A DNA stretch of 64,000 nt from Janthinobacterium rivuli (GTDB lineage Bacteria; Pseudomonadota; Gammaproteobacteria; Burkholderiales; Burkholderiaceae_D): the NCBI RefSeq assembly GCF_029690045.1, contig NZ_CP121464.1, positions 5,766,001-5,830,000 on the forward strand, given 5' to 3'. The translations under genes were made by a program, and so were the position numbers. Shown here one piece after another: positions 1 to 7,879 of the stretch; position 1 is the first letter of the stretch, and the number at the start of each line of letters is the position of its first letter. The notes under the pieces were generated by a model that saw nothing but the letters and a program-made list of their open reading frames with translations, did not search any database and was not told where the DNA came from.

Positions 1-700
<700 letters not shown>

Positions 701-704
<4 letters not shown>

Positions 705-1645
705 GCTGGACGGAAATCGTCATCGAAATCGCCCGTGACAACGCCGAGGCCATGTCCGACGCGTTGATGGAAGCGGGCGCCCTGTCGGTGTCGGTGGAAG
801 ACGCCGATGAAGGCACGGATGCCGAGCAGCCCCTGTTTGGCGAACCCGGCATGGAACCGAAGGAAGCGGCGTGGGAACGCAGCCGCGTGGTGGCGCTGAC
901 CGACGTCGACGCCGACCAGGCCGCCATCGTGGCCGCCGCCGCCCAGGCGGTCGGCATGGCGGAAGTGCCCGCCTTCACCATGCGTCCCGTGGAAGAGCAG
1001 GACTGGGTGCGCCTGACGCAGTCGCAATTCGCGCCGATTCACATCGGCAAGAATATCTGGGTTGTGCCCAGCTGGCACGAGGCACCGGATCCTGACGGCC
1101 TGATCCTGGAACTGGACCCTGGCCTGGCCTTCGGCACGGGCAGCCATCCGACCACGCGTCTGTGCATGGAATGGCTGGAAGCGAACCCCGCTCCAGGCAA
1201 GACCGTGCTCGACTACGGTTGCGGCTCCGGCATCCTGGCCATGGTGGCCAAGAAACTCGGTGCGCAAACGGTGGCCGGCGTCGACATCGACCCGCAAGCG
1301 ATCGAATCGGCGCGCGACAATGCCGAACGCAACCAGTGCGACATCGAATATTTCTTGCCAGACACGTTTGCCACCTCGGCACACGCCACGGCCAAGTTTG
1401 ACATCGTCGTCGCCAACATCCTGTCAAGCCCATTGAAGCTGATGGCGCCGATGCTGTCCGGCCGTGTCGCCGATGGCGGCGCGCTGATCCTGTCCGGCGT
1501 GCTGGCACGCCAGGCGGAAGAAGTGGCCGCTGCCTACGCCCCGTTCATCCAACTGGGTGTGTGGGCCGAGCAAGACGGCTGGGTGGCCCTGCATGGCCGC
1601 CTGGGCAGCACGCAAGCGCCTGCGCCCCGCGCGGAAGGTGCATAA
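701..1645 (+). CDS. prmA: Ribosomal protein L11 methyltransferase
   Basis: A cytoplasmic SAM-dependent methyltransferase of 314 residues that trimethylates ribosomal protein L11. Visible hallmarks are the PrmA signature [11 protein letters not shown], the SAM-binding glycine motif [12 protein letters not shown], the acidic VDIDPQA strand end, and [10 protein letters not shown], matching the NPP-like catalytic motif region of the family (NILA in most members). The length is normal for PrmA. The ATG at 701 overlaps the accC stop by four bases. The accC-prmA order is common in proteobacteria and supports the call. Confidence 0.96.
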
Positions 1646-1653
1646 GCACAGCA

Positions 1654-2910
1654 ATGGCCCTCGCCACCAAATGCCCCCATTGCAACACGATATTTCGGGT
1701 CGCTGCTGACCAGTTGAAGTTACGTGGGGGCATCGTGCGCTGTGGCACGTGCAGGGAAGTGTTTGACGGCAATGCCGCGCTGGTCGATCCAGCCGCGGCA
1801 TCGCCGTTTTTAACCTCCGCCCCCGGCACTGCCGCCCCGCTGCCGACCGATTATCCGCTTGACGCCAGCCTGCCGTCCGCCACGGACGACGAACCCATTT
1901 ATTCCCTCGACTTCGACACCTCGTTCGACCCGTTCGGCATCTTGCCGGAAACGGCGCAGCTCAAGGACGATGAAGACGATGGCGAGCACATCGAGCTGGA
2001 TCTCGACGTGATCCTGCCCGAAGAGGCGCCTGCCGCCGCACCACTCGACATACCGCTCGACATACCTGAACCTGATGCAACACCGGTAAAAGCACCGGAA
2101 GCACTGCCCGAACCACCGTTGCCCCAGCCGATGGCGCCCTTCAAGCGCCGCCAGGTCGATGACGCGCCCGCCTTCGCCACGTATCTGCGCGACAGCCGCC
2201 ACGAACCGAACCTGGAAACTGGCGCCGCACCGGCGCTGCCCGCGGCCGAGAAAGTCAGCCTGGACAAGCCCACGCCCACGCGCCGTGAGCCGACGCTGGC
2301 CGACCATTCCTTTACGCCGCTGCCCGCCGCCCCCGTTGCGCCGGAGCCAGCCGAAGAGCAGGACGAACCCGTCCAGCCGCCAGCCGACGACGAGCCTGCC
2401 TTTGTGACCCTGGGCCGGCGCCGCGAACAGAGCGGCAAGGCCTTGCGCGTCGCCATGGGCGCCGGCTCCGTGGTACTGCTGCTTTTGTTGTTCCTGCAAG
2501 TAATGACCACCTTCCGCAATCCGCTGGCGGCGCAGTTTCCGCAGTGGAAGCCGACCCTGGTCACGCTGTGCAAGCTCAGTGGCTGCCAGGTCGACTTGCC
2601 GGCGCAGATCGAGGCACTGGCCATCGAACAAGGCGAATTGCAGACCATCAAGGAGCACACCTTTTCCTATGTCTCGCTGCTGCGCAACCAGAGCCGCAGC
2701 GTGCAAGCCTGGCCCAGCATCGAACTGATCCTCAACGACGCCAACGACAAGCCCGTCTTGCGCCGCGTCATCGCGCCGCGCGACTACCTGCCGGCCACGA
2801 TCGACGTGAGCAAGGGCTTTGCGCCGCGCTCGGAACAAACCATCAAACTGTACTTTGCATTAGACCAGCTCACGGCGTCTGGCTACCATATCGCCATCTT
2901 TTACCCTTAA
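1654..2910 (+). CDS. Zinc-ribbon and DUF3426 domain membrane protein
   Basis: A 418-residue protein with an N-terminal MJ0042-type zinc ribbon (CPHC near residue 8 and CGTC near residue 31, two CxxC pairs). A long acidic and proline-rich linker follows to about residue 260. One membrane segment lies near residues 268-288 (VVLLLLLFLQVM), and the DUF3426 domain fills the C-terminal 120 residues. The first ATG after prmA, eight bases past its stop, is chosen because the zinc ribbon begins immediately after it. Proteins of this type commonly follow prmA in Betaproteobacteria. The function is unknown; the topology suggests a cytoplasmic metal-binding head tethered to a periplasmic domain. Confidence 0.88.
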   Translation: MALATKCPHCNTIFRVAADQLKLRGGIVRCGTCREVFDGNAALVDPAAASPFLTSAPGTAAPLPTDYPLDASLPSATDDEPIYSLDFDTSFDPFGILPETAQLKDDEDDGEHIELDLDVILPEEAPAAAPLDIPLDIPEPDATPVKAPEALPEPPLPQPMAPFKRRQVDDAPAFATYLRDSRHEPNLETGAAPALPAAEKVSLDKPTPTRREPTLADHSFTPLPAAPVAPEPAEEQDEPVQPPADDEPAFVTLGRRREQSGKALRVAMGAGSVVLLLLLFLQVMTTFRNPLAAQFPQWKPTLVTLCKLSGCQVDLPAQIEALAIEQGELQTIKEHTFSYVSLLRNQSRSVQAWPSIELILNDANDKPVLRRVIAPRDYLPATIDVSKGFAPRSEQTIKLYFALDQLTASGYHIAIFYP

Positions 2911-2921
2911 CCGACACTATC

Positions 2922-3860
2922 ATGACCAAAACATCGCTGATCTGCGGCTCGCTTGCCACCGACACCATCATGCAATTCCCTGGCCGCTTCGGCGAATCCC
3001 TGCTGGCCGACCAGTTGCACAAGGTGAACGTCTCCTTCCTCGTGCCTACCATGCGCACGGAGTTCGGCGGCTGCTCGGGCAATATCGCCTACAGCCTGAA
3101 AATGCTGGGCGGCGACCCGCGCATCGTCGGCGTCATGGGGCAAGACAGCGCCGCCTACCTGGAACGCCTGCAAAAGCTGGGCATTTCCACCGCCAACATC
3201 CTGATCAAGGCCGACAGCTACAACGCGCAGTGCTTCGTCACGGCCGACGCGGACAATAACCAGATCAATGCCTTCCACCCGGGCGCCATGTCGTTTGCGC
3301 ATGAAAACCCGATCGCCAATGCCGGCCCGGCCAAGGTCGCCATCATTTCGCCGGACGGCGATCAGGGCATGCTCAAGCACGCCGCCGACCTGGCCGAGCT
3401 GGGCATCCCCTTCATGTTCGATCCGGGCCAGCAGTTGCCACGTTTCAATGGCGAACAGTTGATCGACTTCATCAACAAAGCCACGTATGTGTCGGCCAAC
3501 GATTATGAAATGGAAATGTTGATGGAACGCACGGGATTGACCCTGCCGGACATCGCCAGCCGCCTGGAAGCGCTGATCGTCACGCGTGGCGAAAAAGGGT
3601 CGGAAATCTATACGGACGGCAAGCGCATCGACATTCCTGTCGTGGCCGCCAAGGAAGTGCTGGACCCGACCGGTTGCGGCGACGCCTACCGTGCCGGCTT
3701 GCTGTTCGGCATCACCAACGACCTGGGCTGGGAAACCAGCGGCCGTCTGGCCAGCCTGCTGGGCGCCATCAAGATTGCCACCCAGGGCGCGCAAAACCAT
3801 GTGTTTACGCCAGAGAGCATCGCCGATCAGTTCGAAGCGGCGTTTGCTTACCGCTATTAA
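2922..3860 (+). CDS. PfkB-family carbohydrate/nucleoside kinase
   Basis: A ribokinase-fold kinase of 312 residues. The N-terminal family signature is visible as FGGCSGNIAYSLKMLGG, and the C-terminal signature as DPTGCGDAYRAGLL, whose last Asp is the expected catalytic base; G-C-G replaces the usual G-A-G. The substrate cannot be read from sequence. Closely similar proteins are often labelled adenosine kinase-like. It begins 11 bases after the DUF3426 gene, so it probably closes the accC-prmA transcript. The next gene is convergent and separated by a REP-like element. Confidence 0.88.
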   Translation: MTKTSLICGSLATDTIMQFPGRFGESLLADQLHKVNVSFLVPTMRTEFGGCSGNIAYSLKMLGGDPRIVGVMGQDSAAYLERLQKLGISTANILIKADSYNAQCFVTADADNNQINAFHPGAMSFAHENPIANAGPAKVAIISPDGDQGMLKHAADLAELGIPFMFDPGQQLPRFNGEQLIDFINKATYVSANDYEMEMLMERTGLTLPDIASRLEALIVTRGEKGSEIYTDGKRIDIPVVAAKEVLDPTGCGDAYRAGLLFGITNDLGWETSGRLASLLGAIKIATQGAQNHVFTPESIADQFEAAFAYRY

Positions 3861-3863
3861 TAT

Positions 3864-3964
3864 GTAGGTCGTAGGTCGGATTAGCGGGGCGCAGCCACGC
3901 GTAATCCGACAACATCATTGGCATGGCGGGTAACGTCGGGTTACGCTACGCTAACCCGACCTAC
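3864..3964. repeat. REP/BIME-like double hairpin, copy 1
   Basis: Two adjacent inverted repeats sit between convergent genes. The first has arms GTCGGATTAGC and GCGTAATCCGAC, the second GTCGGGTTACG and CGCTAACCCGAC, and the outer edges GTAGGTCGG and CCGACCTAC are also complementary. A closely related element lies at 49278-49375. The placement just after stop codons and the paired-palindrome structure fit repetitive extragenic palindromes. A leading duplicated GTAGGTC is present at the left edge. Confidence 0.85.
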
Positions 3965-3979
3965 GCCACCACATCACCA

Positions 3980-4513
3980 TCATCGCAGCACAATAATCAT
4001 CCCCACCAGCACTTGCGCAATCTGCAGCAGGATCAAAGCCACCAGCAAAGACAAATCCAGGCTGCCGACCAGCGGCACCACCTTGCGGATCGGACGCAGC
4101 AGCGGCTCGTTCAGGGCGCGTACAAACGGCGCCAGCGGCGCATGCGGGTTGACCCAGCTGAAGATGGCTTCGATGATCAGCAAGGCCATGAAACCGTAGA
4201 GTATCCATTGCAGGAAGCGTTGCAGCGACTTGAGCAGCACCACTTCGACGGGAGCGCCGGTAATAAACAGCACCGAGCTGGCCAGCAGAACGATCAGGAA
4301 GGCGCCGATCAGGCTGGCCCAGTCATACCCGCCCACGCCCGGCACCACGCGGCGCAGGGGGCGCACCAGCCAGTCGGACAATTGAAACGTGAATTGCGCC
4401 ACCGACGAGGGCGGCCGCACGCGCACCGCCTGCATCCAGAAGCGCAGCAGCAACACGCCGCCCAGCAAGGTGGCGATGGTATCAACGATCAATGTAAGGA
4501 TAACGATCAGCAC
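3980..4513 (-). CDS. YggT family integral membrane protein
   Basis: A 177-residue inner-membrane protein with two YGGT repeats, each a hydrophobic segment followed by the motif P-L-x-R-P-x-R-x-V-x-P (residues ~49-59 and ~138-147). Family members are linked to membrane and osmotic functions, but the role is not established. The start is GTG at 4513, supported by a GGAG seven bases upstream. The ribosome-binding site directly follows the T-run of a terminator that belongs to the upstream H1-like gene, so expression probably depends on readthrough or a promoter inside that region. Confidence 0.9.
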   Translation of the reverse strand: MLIVILTLIVDTIATLLGGVLLLRFWMQAVRVRPPSSVAQFTFQLSDWLVRPLRRVVPGVGGYDWASLIGAFLIVLLASSVLFITGAPVEVVLLKSLQRFLQWILYGFMALLIIEAIFSWVNPHAPLAPFVRALNEPLLRPIRKVVPLVGSLDLSLLVALILLQIAQVLVGMIIVLR

Positions 4514-4525
4514 GACTAATTCTCC

Positions 4526-4561
4526 AAAAAAAAACCGCTGTGTGATTGAGTCACACAGCGG
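4526..4561 (-). terminator. Rho-independent terminator after the H1-like gene
   Basis: A perfect 11-bp stem with arms CCGCTGTGTGA and TCACACAGCGG and a 5-base loop is followed on the minus strand by nine T residues. It lies 36 bases past the stop of the H1-like gene and immediately before the yggT ribosome-binding site. Confidence 0.92.
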
Positions 4562-4596
4562 CGTGTTGCCTCATCCAGGCACCCGTATCGCAGGAA

Positions 4597-5871
4597 TTAC
4601 GATGGGCGGGTGCTGGTTGGGAATGGCCAGGCTGCAGCCGGTGCCAACACGGTTTTTGCTACAGGTGCGATAGGCGCCGATGGCTTGGCGACAGGAGCTG
4701 CCTTCTTCGGTGCGGCCTTTTTAGGCGCGGCCTTCTTGGCGGCTGGCTTGGCTGCCACGGCGGCTGGTGCCGCTGGAGCTGCTGCCGGCGCTGCTGCTGG
4801 TGCGGCTGCCACGACTGGCGCTGCGGCTGGCTTGGCGGCAGGTTTCGCTGCTGCTTTCGCTGCCGGCTTCGCTGCTGGCTTGGCGGCTGGCTTGGCTGCA
4901 GCTTTTGCTGCTGGCTTCGCTACTACCTTGGCCGCTGGCTTGGCTGCAGGTTTTGCTGCAACCTTGGCGGCAGGTTTCGCTGCTGCTTTGGCTGCCGGCT
5001 TCGCTGCTGGCTTCGCTGCTGCCTTTGCTGCCGGCTTCGCTGCTACCTTGGCGGCTGGCTTGGCTGCTGCTTTTGCCGCTGGCTTCGCTGCTACCTTGGC
5101 GGCTGGCTTGGCTGCCGCTTTTGCGGCTGGCTTCGCTGCTGCCTTGGCGGCTGGCTTCGCTGCAGCTTTTGCTGCTGGCTTGGCGACGACTTTTTTCGCT
5201 GCTGGTTTGGCTGCTGCTTTGGCGGCCGGTTTCGCTGCTGCCTTGGCTGCAGGTTTCGCTGCGGCTTTTTTCACTGCTGGCTTGGCTGCAGCTTTTGCTG
5301 CTGGCTTAGCTGCTGGCTTGGCTGCTGCTTTGGCGGCCGGCTTGGCTGCTGGCTTTGCTGCGGCTTTTTTCGCTGCTGGCTTGACTGCTGCCTTGGCGGC
5401 CGGTTTGGCTGCTGCCTTGGCTGCAGGTTTCGCTGCGGCTTTTTTCACTGCTGGCTTGGCTGCAGCTTTTGCTGCTGGCTTCGCTGCTGCTTTGGCGGCT
5501 GGTTTTGCTGCGGCTTTTGCTGCTGGCTTGGCGGCCGGTTTGGCTGCGGCTTTTTTCGCGACAGGCTTGGCTGCTGCCTTGGCGGCAGGTTTCGCTGCGG
5601 CTTTCGCTGCTGGCTTGGCTGCCGGTTTCGCTGCTGCCTTGGCCGCTGGTTTCGCTGCGGCTTTCGCTACTGGCTTGGCAGCCACTTTTGCCGCAGGCTT
5701 GGCTGCTGCTTTGGCGGCTGGTTTTGCTGCTGGTTTCGCTGCGGCCTTGGCAGCTGGTTTAGCGACTGGTTTAGCGGCAACCGTCTTCGCTGCGGCTGCC
5801 GGCTTCTTCGCGGCAGGAGCAGCCTTGGCGGCTGGTTTCTTTACTTCTGATTTCTTAGCGGCTGTTGCCAT
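4597..5871 (-). CDS. Histone H1-like Ala/Lys/Pro-rich repeat protein
   Basis: A 424-residue, extremely basic low-complexity protein built almost entirely of AAKPAAK and AAAKPAAK units, with occasional VAK, AVKK and AAKK variants. It resembles eukaryotic H1 tails and bacterial AlgP/HctB-type proteins, which bind DNA non-specifically and compact it. No folded domain is visible. The tail switches to AAAPAAAPAA near residue 360 and ends with a hydrophobic, non-repetitive stretch. The ATG at 5871 is preferred over one 15 bases upstream because AAGGAGA lies six bases before it. A strong terminator follows. The repeat count is likely to vary between strains. Confidence 0.88.
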   Translation of the reverse strand: MATAAKKSEVKKPAAKAAPAAKKPAAAAKTVAAKPVAKPAAKAAAKPAAKPAAKAAAKPAAKVAAKPVAKAAAKPAAKAAAKPAAKPAAKAAAKPAAKAAAKPVAKKAAAKPAAKPAAKAAAKPAAKAAAKPAAKAAAKPAVKKAAAKPAAKAAAKPAAKAAVKPAAKKAAAKPAAKPAAKAAAKPAAKPAAKAAAKPAVKKAAAKPAAKAAAKPAAKAAAKPAAKKVVAKPAAKAAAKPAAKAAAKPAAKAAAKPAAKVAAKPAAKAAAKPAAKVAAKPAAKAAAKPAAKPAAKAAAKPAAKVAAKPAAKPAAKVVAKPAAKAAAKPAAKPAAKPAAKAAAKPAAKPAAAPVVAAAPAAAPAAAPAAPAAVAAKPAAKKAAPKKAAPKKAAPVAKPSAPIAPVAKTVLAPAAAWPFPTSTRPS

Positions 5872-6163
5872 TTGTCTCTCCTTCATCTGAGATGAGAAAT
5901 TTAAGCTACAAGATTTAAACCCGTCCGACCCACCACAGGGATAGGCCAGGCGAATTATTCATCGGCACAAACGGTCGTTTGCGCTAATGAATTCGGCACC
6001 AGCTGAACTGCTGCAACTCCTCACGTTTGCAGCACTTCAGCCATCGTCGGTGCCACCCTGCTTTATCTCGCAGCTGGTGGCAAAGTCTGAATTCGGTCAT
6101 TCGTTTTCGATGCCGTGCGTTTTTTCGCTCCTCGCATCGCGCTCGCCACAACACCGTTGCGTC
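5872..6163 (-). other. Gene-free leader of the H1-like gene
   Basis: About 290 bases lie between the H1-like start and the terminator of the candidate sRNA. I see no credible gene here. The region is less GC-rich than the genes around it and must contain the H1-like promoter; TTGACG just after the sRNA terminator (minus strand) could be a -35 element, but I find no convincing -10 partner. Confidence 0.4.
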
Positions 6164-6205
6164 AAATAAAAAACCGCCATGCCTGAAAAAATTCGGGCAC
6201 GGCGG
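6164..6205 (-). terminator. Rho-independent terminator of the candidate sRNA
   Basis: On the minus strand an imperfect 13-bp stem (arms beginning CCGCCGTGCCCGA and ending TCAGGCATGGCGG, one G-U pair and one mismatch) with a T-rich loop is followed by TTTTTTATTT. No protein gene ends just upstream of it; nrdB has its own terminator at 6557-6587. Confidence 0.75.
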
Positions 6206-6317
6206 CAGACGAAAACGGTGTGGTTTTGTGCATATCCGTGTAAATCTGTATCCCTGTTTTGCGAGGTTTTTTCGCTACCGCGCTGGTTAAAAAACCCCGC
6301 ATTCTAACGCTCGCATT
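6164..6317 (-). ncRNA. Candidate small RNA between nrdB and the H1-like gene
   Basis: A stand-alone transcription unit of about 150 nt is suggested by a promoter-like TTGACA-N16-TATGAG at 6324-6351 and a terminator at 6164-6205, with no coding frame of substance between. Near its 5' end the minus strand carries GCGGGGTTTTTT and AAAAAACCTCGC (6260-6300), which can form a 12-bp stem with one G-U pair and a 16-base loop. I do not recognise an RNA family. The alternative is an attenuated leader of the H1-like gene, since both point the same way. Confidence 0.4.
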
Positions 6318-6323
6318 TGCAAT

Positions 6324-6351
6324 CTCATAAAGTACACGAAAACCTTGTCAA
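6324..6351 (-). promoter_or_regulatory. Sigma-70-type promoter of the candidate sRNA
   Basis: Minus-strand TTGACA (6346-6351) matches the -35 consensus fully; after 16 bases TATGAG (6324-6329) matches four of six -10 positions. Transcription would start near 6317. Confidence 0.5.
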
Positions 6352-6556
6352 TGCGCAACCGGCACGACACGTTTTCGCCCGCTTTTTTGCACGATACGCG
6401 TGCTATCGCACAATCGCGCGGCAAATGCCGCCGCCAGCGTCTCCGGAAATGATTTTTTGGGTTCGTGATACGGCCATTCGCGGCAGCCGAAAATCGTGGC
6501 GCAAGCGTCGTCGCATGACCCGATGATGCACGCATTTTTCTGCCGCCATGCACGCG

Positions 6557-6587
6557 AAAAAAAAGCGCCGTCACGATGACGGCGCTT
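6557..6587 (-). terminator. Terminator of nrdAB
   Basis: A perfect 11-bp stem, AAGCGCCGTCA with TGACGGCGCTT and a 3-base loop, is followed on the minus strand by a run of eight T residues. It lies 23 bases past the nrdB stop. Confidence 0.93.
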
Positions 6588-6609
6588 CTTGTCGTTGACT
6601 GAAAAAGGA

Positions 6610-7761
6610 TTACTCCCAGTTCAGCGCACCCCCCGTTTGATACTCGGTCACGCGCGTCTCGAAGAAGTTACGTTCCTTCTTCATGTCGATCATTTCGCTC
6701 ATCCACGGGAATGGATTTTCTTCCTGGGCGAACAGCGGCTCGATGCCGATCTGCTGCGCGCGGCGGTTGGCGATGAAGCGCAAATAGCCCTTGAACATCG
6801 GCGCGTTCAGACCCAGCACGCCGCGCGGCATGGTGTCTTCCGCGTATGCGTATTCCAGTTCCACGGCCTGCATGAACAACACTTTAATCTCTTCGCGGAA
6901 TTCGGCCGTCCACAGCTGCGGGTTTTCCATCTTGATCGTGTTGATCAAGTCGATGCCGAAGTTGCAGTGCATCGATTCGTCGCGCAGGATGTACTGATAC
7001 TGCTCCGCCGCGCCCATCATCTTGTTCTGGCGGCCCAGCGCCAGGATCTGCGTGAAGCCGACGTAGAAGAACAGGCCTTCCATCAGGCAGGCGAATACGA
7101 TCAGGGATTTCAACAGCTTCTGGTCGTTTTCCACCGTGCCGGTGACGAACGCCGGGTCGGTCAGCGTGTTGATGAACGGGATCAGGAATTCATCCTTGTC
7201 GCGGATCGACTTGACTTCGTTATAGGCGTTGAAGATCTCGCCTTCGTCCAGGCCCAGCGATTCGACGATGTACTGGTAGGCGTGCGTGTGGATCGCTTCC
7301 TCGAACGCCTGGCGCAGCAGGTACTGGCGGCATTCCGGCGCCGTGATGTGGCGGTAGGTGCCCAGCACGATGTTGTTGGCGGCCAGCGAGTCGGCCGTCA
7401 CGAAGAAGCCCAGGTTGCGCTTGACCAGGCGGCGCTCGTCGTCCGTCAGGCCGTTCGGGTTTTTCCACAGCTCGATATCGCGCTGCATGTTCACTTCCTG
7501 CGGCATCCAGTGGTTGGCGCAACCGGCCAGGTATTTGTCCCACGCCCATTTGTACTTGAACGGCACCAGCTGGTTGACGTCCGTCTTGCCGTTGATGATG
7601 CGCTTGTCGTCGGCATTCACGCGGCGCGCCACTTGCTCGGCGTTCGCTTCGGACGGCTCGGCACCTGCCGGCAGGTTCAATTCGGTATTACCCAGTGGCG
7701 CTTGCTGCGCCGAACGCGGCACAGCTGCCGACGTGGTTTCATCATCCCATGACAACGACAT
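6610..7761 (-). CDS. nrdB: Class Ia ribonucleotide reductase, beta subunit
   Basis: A 383-residue radical-generating subunit of aerobic ribonucleotide reductase. Di-iron ligand motifs are visible as [20 protein letters not shown] and DESMHCNFG. The C-terminal end GGALNWE fits the tail that docks onto NrdA. The ATG at 7761 has AAGGAAG just upstream and is preferred over an ATG 18 bases earlier, which lacks a clear ribosome-binding site. It follows nrdA on the same strand after a gap of 118 bases, which contains no gene, and ends at a strong terminator. Confidence 0.95.
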   Translation of the reverse strand: MSLSWDDETTSAAVPRSAQQAPLGNTELNLPAGAEPSEANAEQVARRVNADDKRIINGKTDVNQLVPFKYKWAWDKYLAGCANHWMPQEVNMQRDIELWKNPNGLTDDERRLVKRNLGFFVTADSLAANNIVLGTYRHITAPECRQYLLRQAFEEAIHTHAYQYIVESLGLDEGEIFNAYNEVKSIRDKDEFLIPFINTLTDPAFVTGTVENDQKLLKSLIVFACLMEGLFFYVGFTQILALGRQNKMMGAAEQYQYILRDESMHCNFGIDLINTIKMENPQLWTAEFREEIKVLFMQAVELEYAYAEDTMPRGVLGLNAPMFKGYLRFIANRRAQQIGIEPLFAQEENPFPWMSEMIDMKKERNFFETRVTEYQTGGALNWE

Positions 7762-7879
7762 ATTCTTCTTCCTTTCCATGCCGGCGAGCCGGCGATCCGC
7801 AACAGGCCCGTTGAATCGGACAATGCGGATATTGACAACATTGAATCAGCCCAGAAGTACTGGGCTGACAACTAAAATC

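Noticed and set aside
4597..5871. The repetitive block as a CRISPR or tandem satellite
   Set aside because: Repeats are short, unspaced and in phase with one codon frame, so they reflect protein repeats.
5871..5886. Alternative H1-like start 15 bases upstream (MKERQ)
   Set aside because: That ATG overlaps the AAGGAGA that serves the downstream ATG and has no ribosome-binding site of its own.
4610..5890. Long plus-strand frames rich in Ala/Gly/Leu or Cys/Arg opposite the H1-like gene
   Set aside because: They are translations of the repeat from the wrong strand. The minus frame has the ribosome-binding site, the terminator and a known protein type.
6260..6300. tRNA-like stretch with AGCGCGGTAGCG
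   Set aside because: It resembles a D-loop, but no acceptor stem, anticodon arm or TTCGA-type T-loop fits around it.
6164..6317. 6S RNA
   Set aside because: The candidate RNA lacks the long double-stranded rod with a central bubble that defines 6S RNA.
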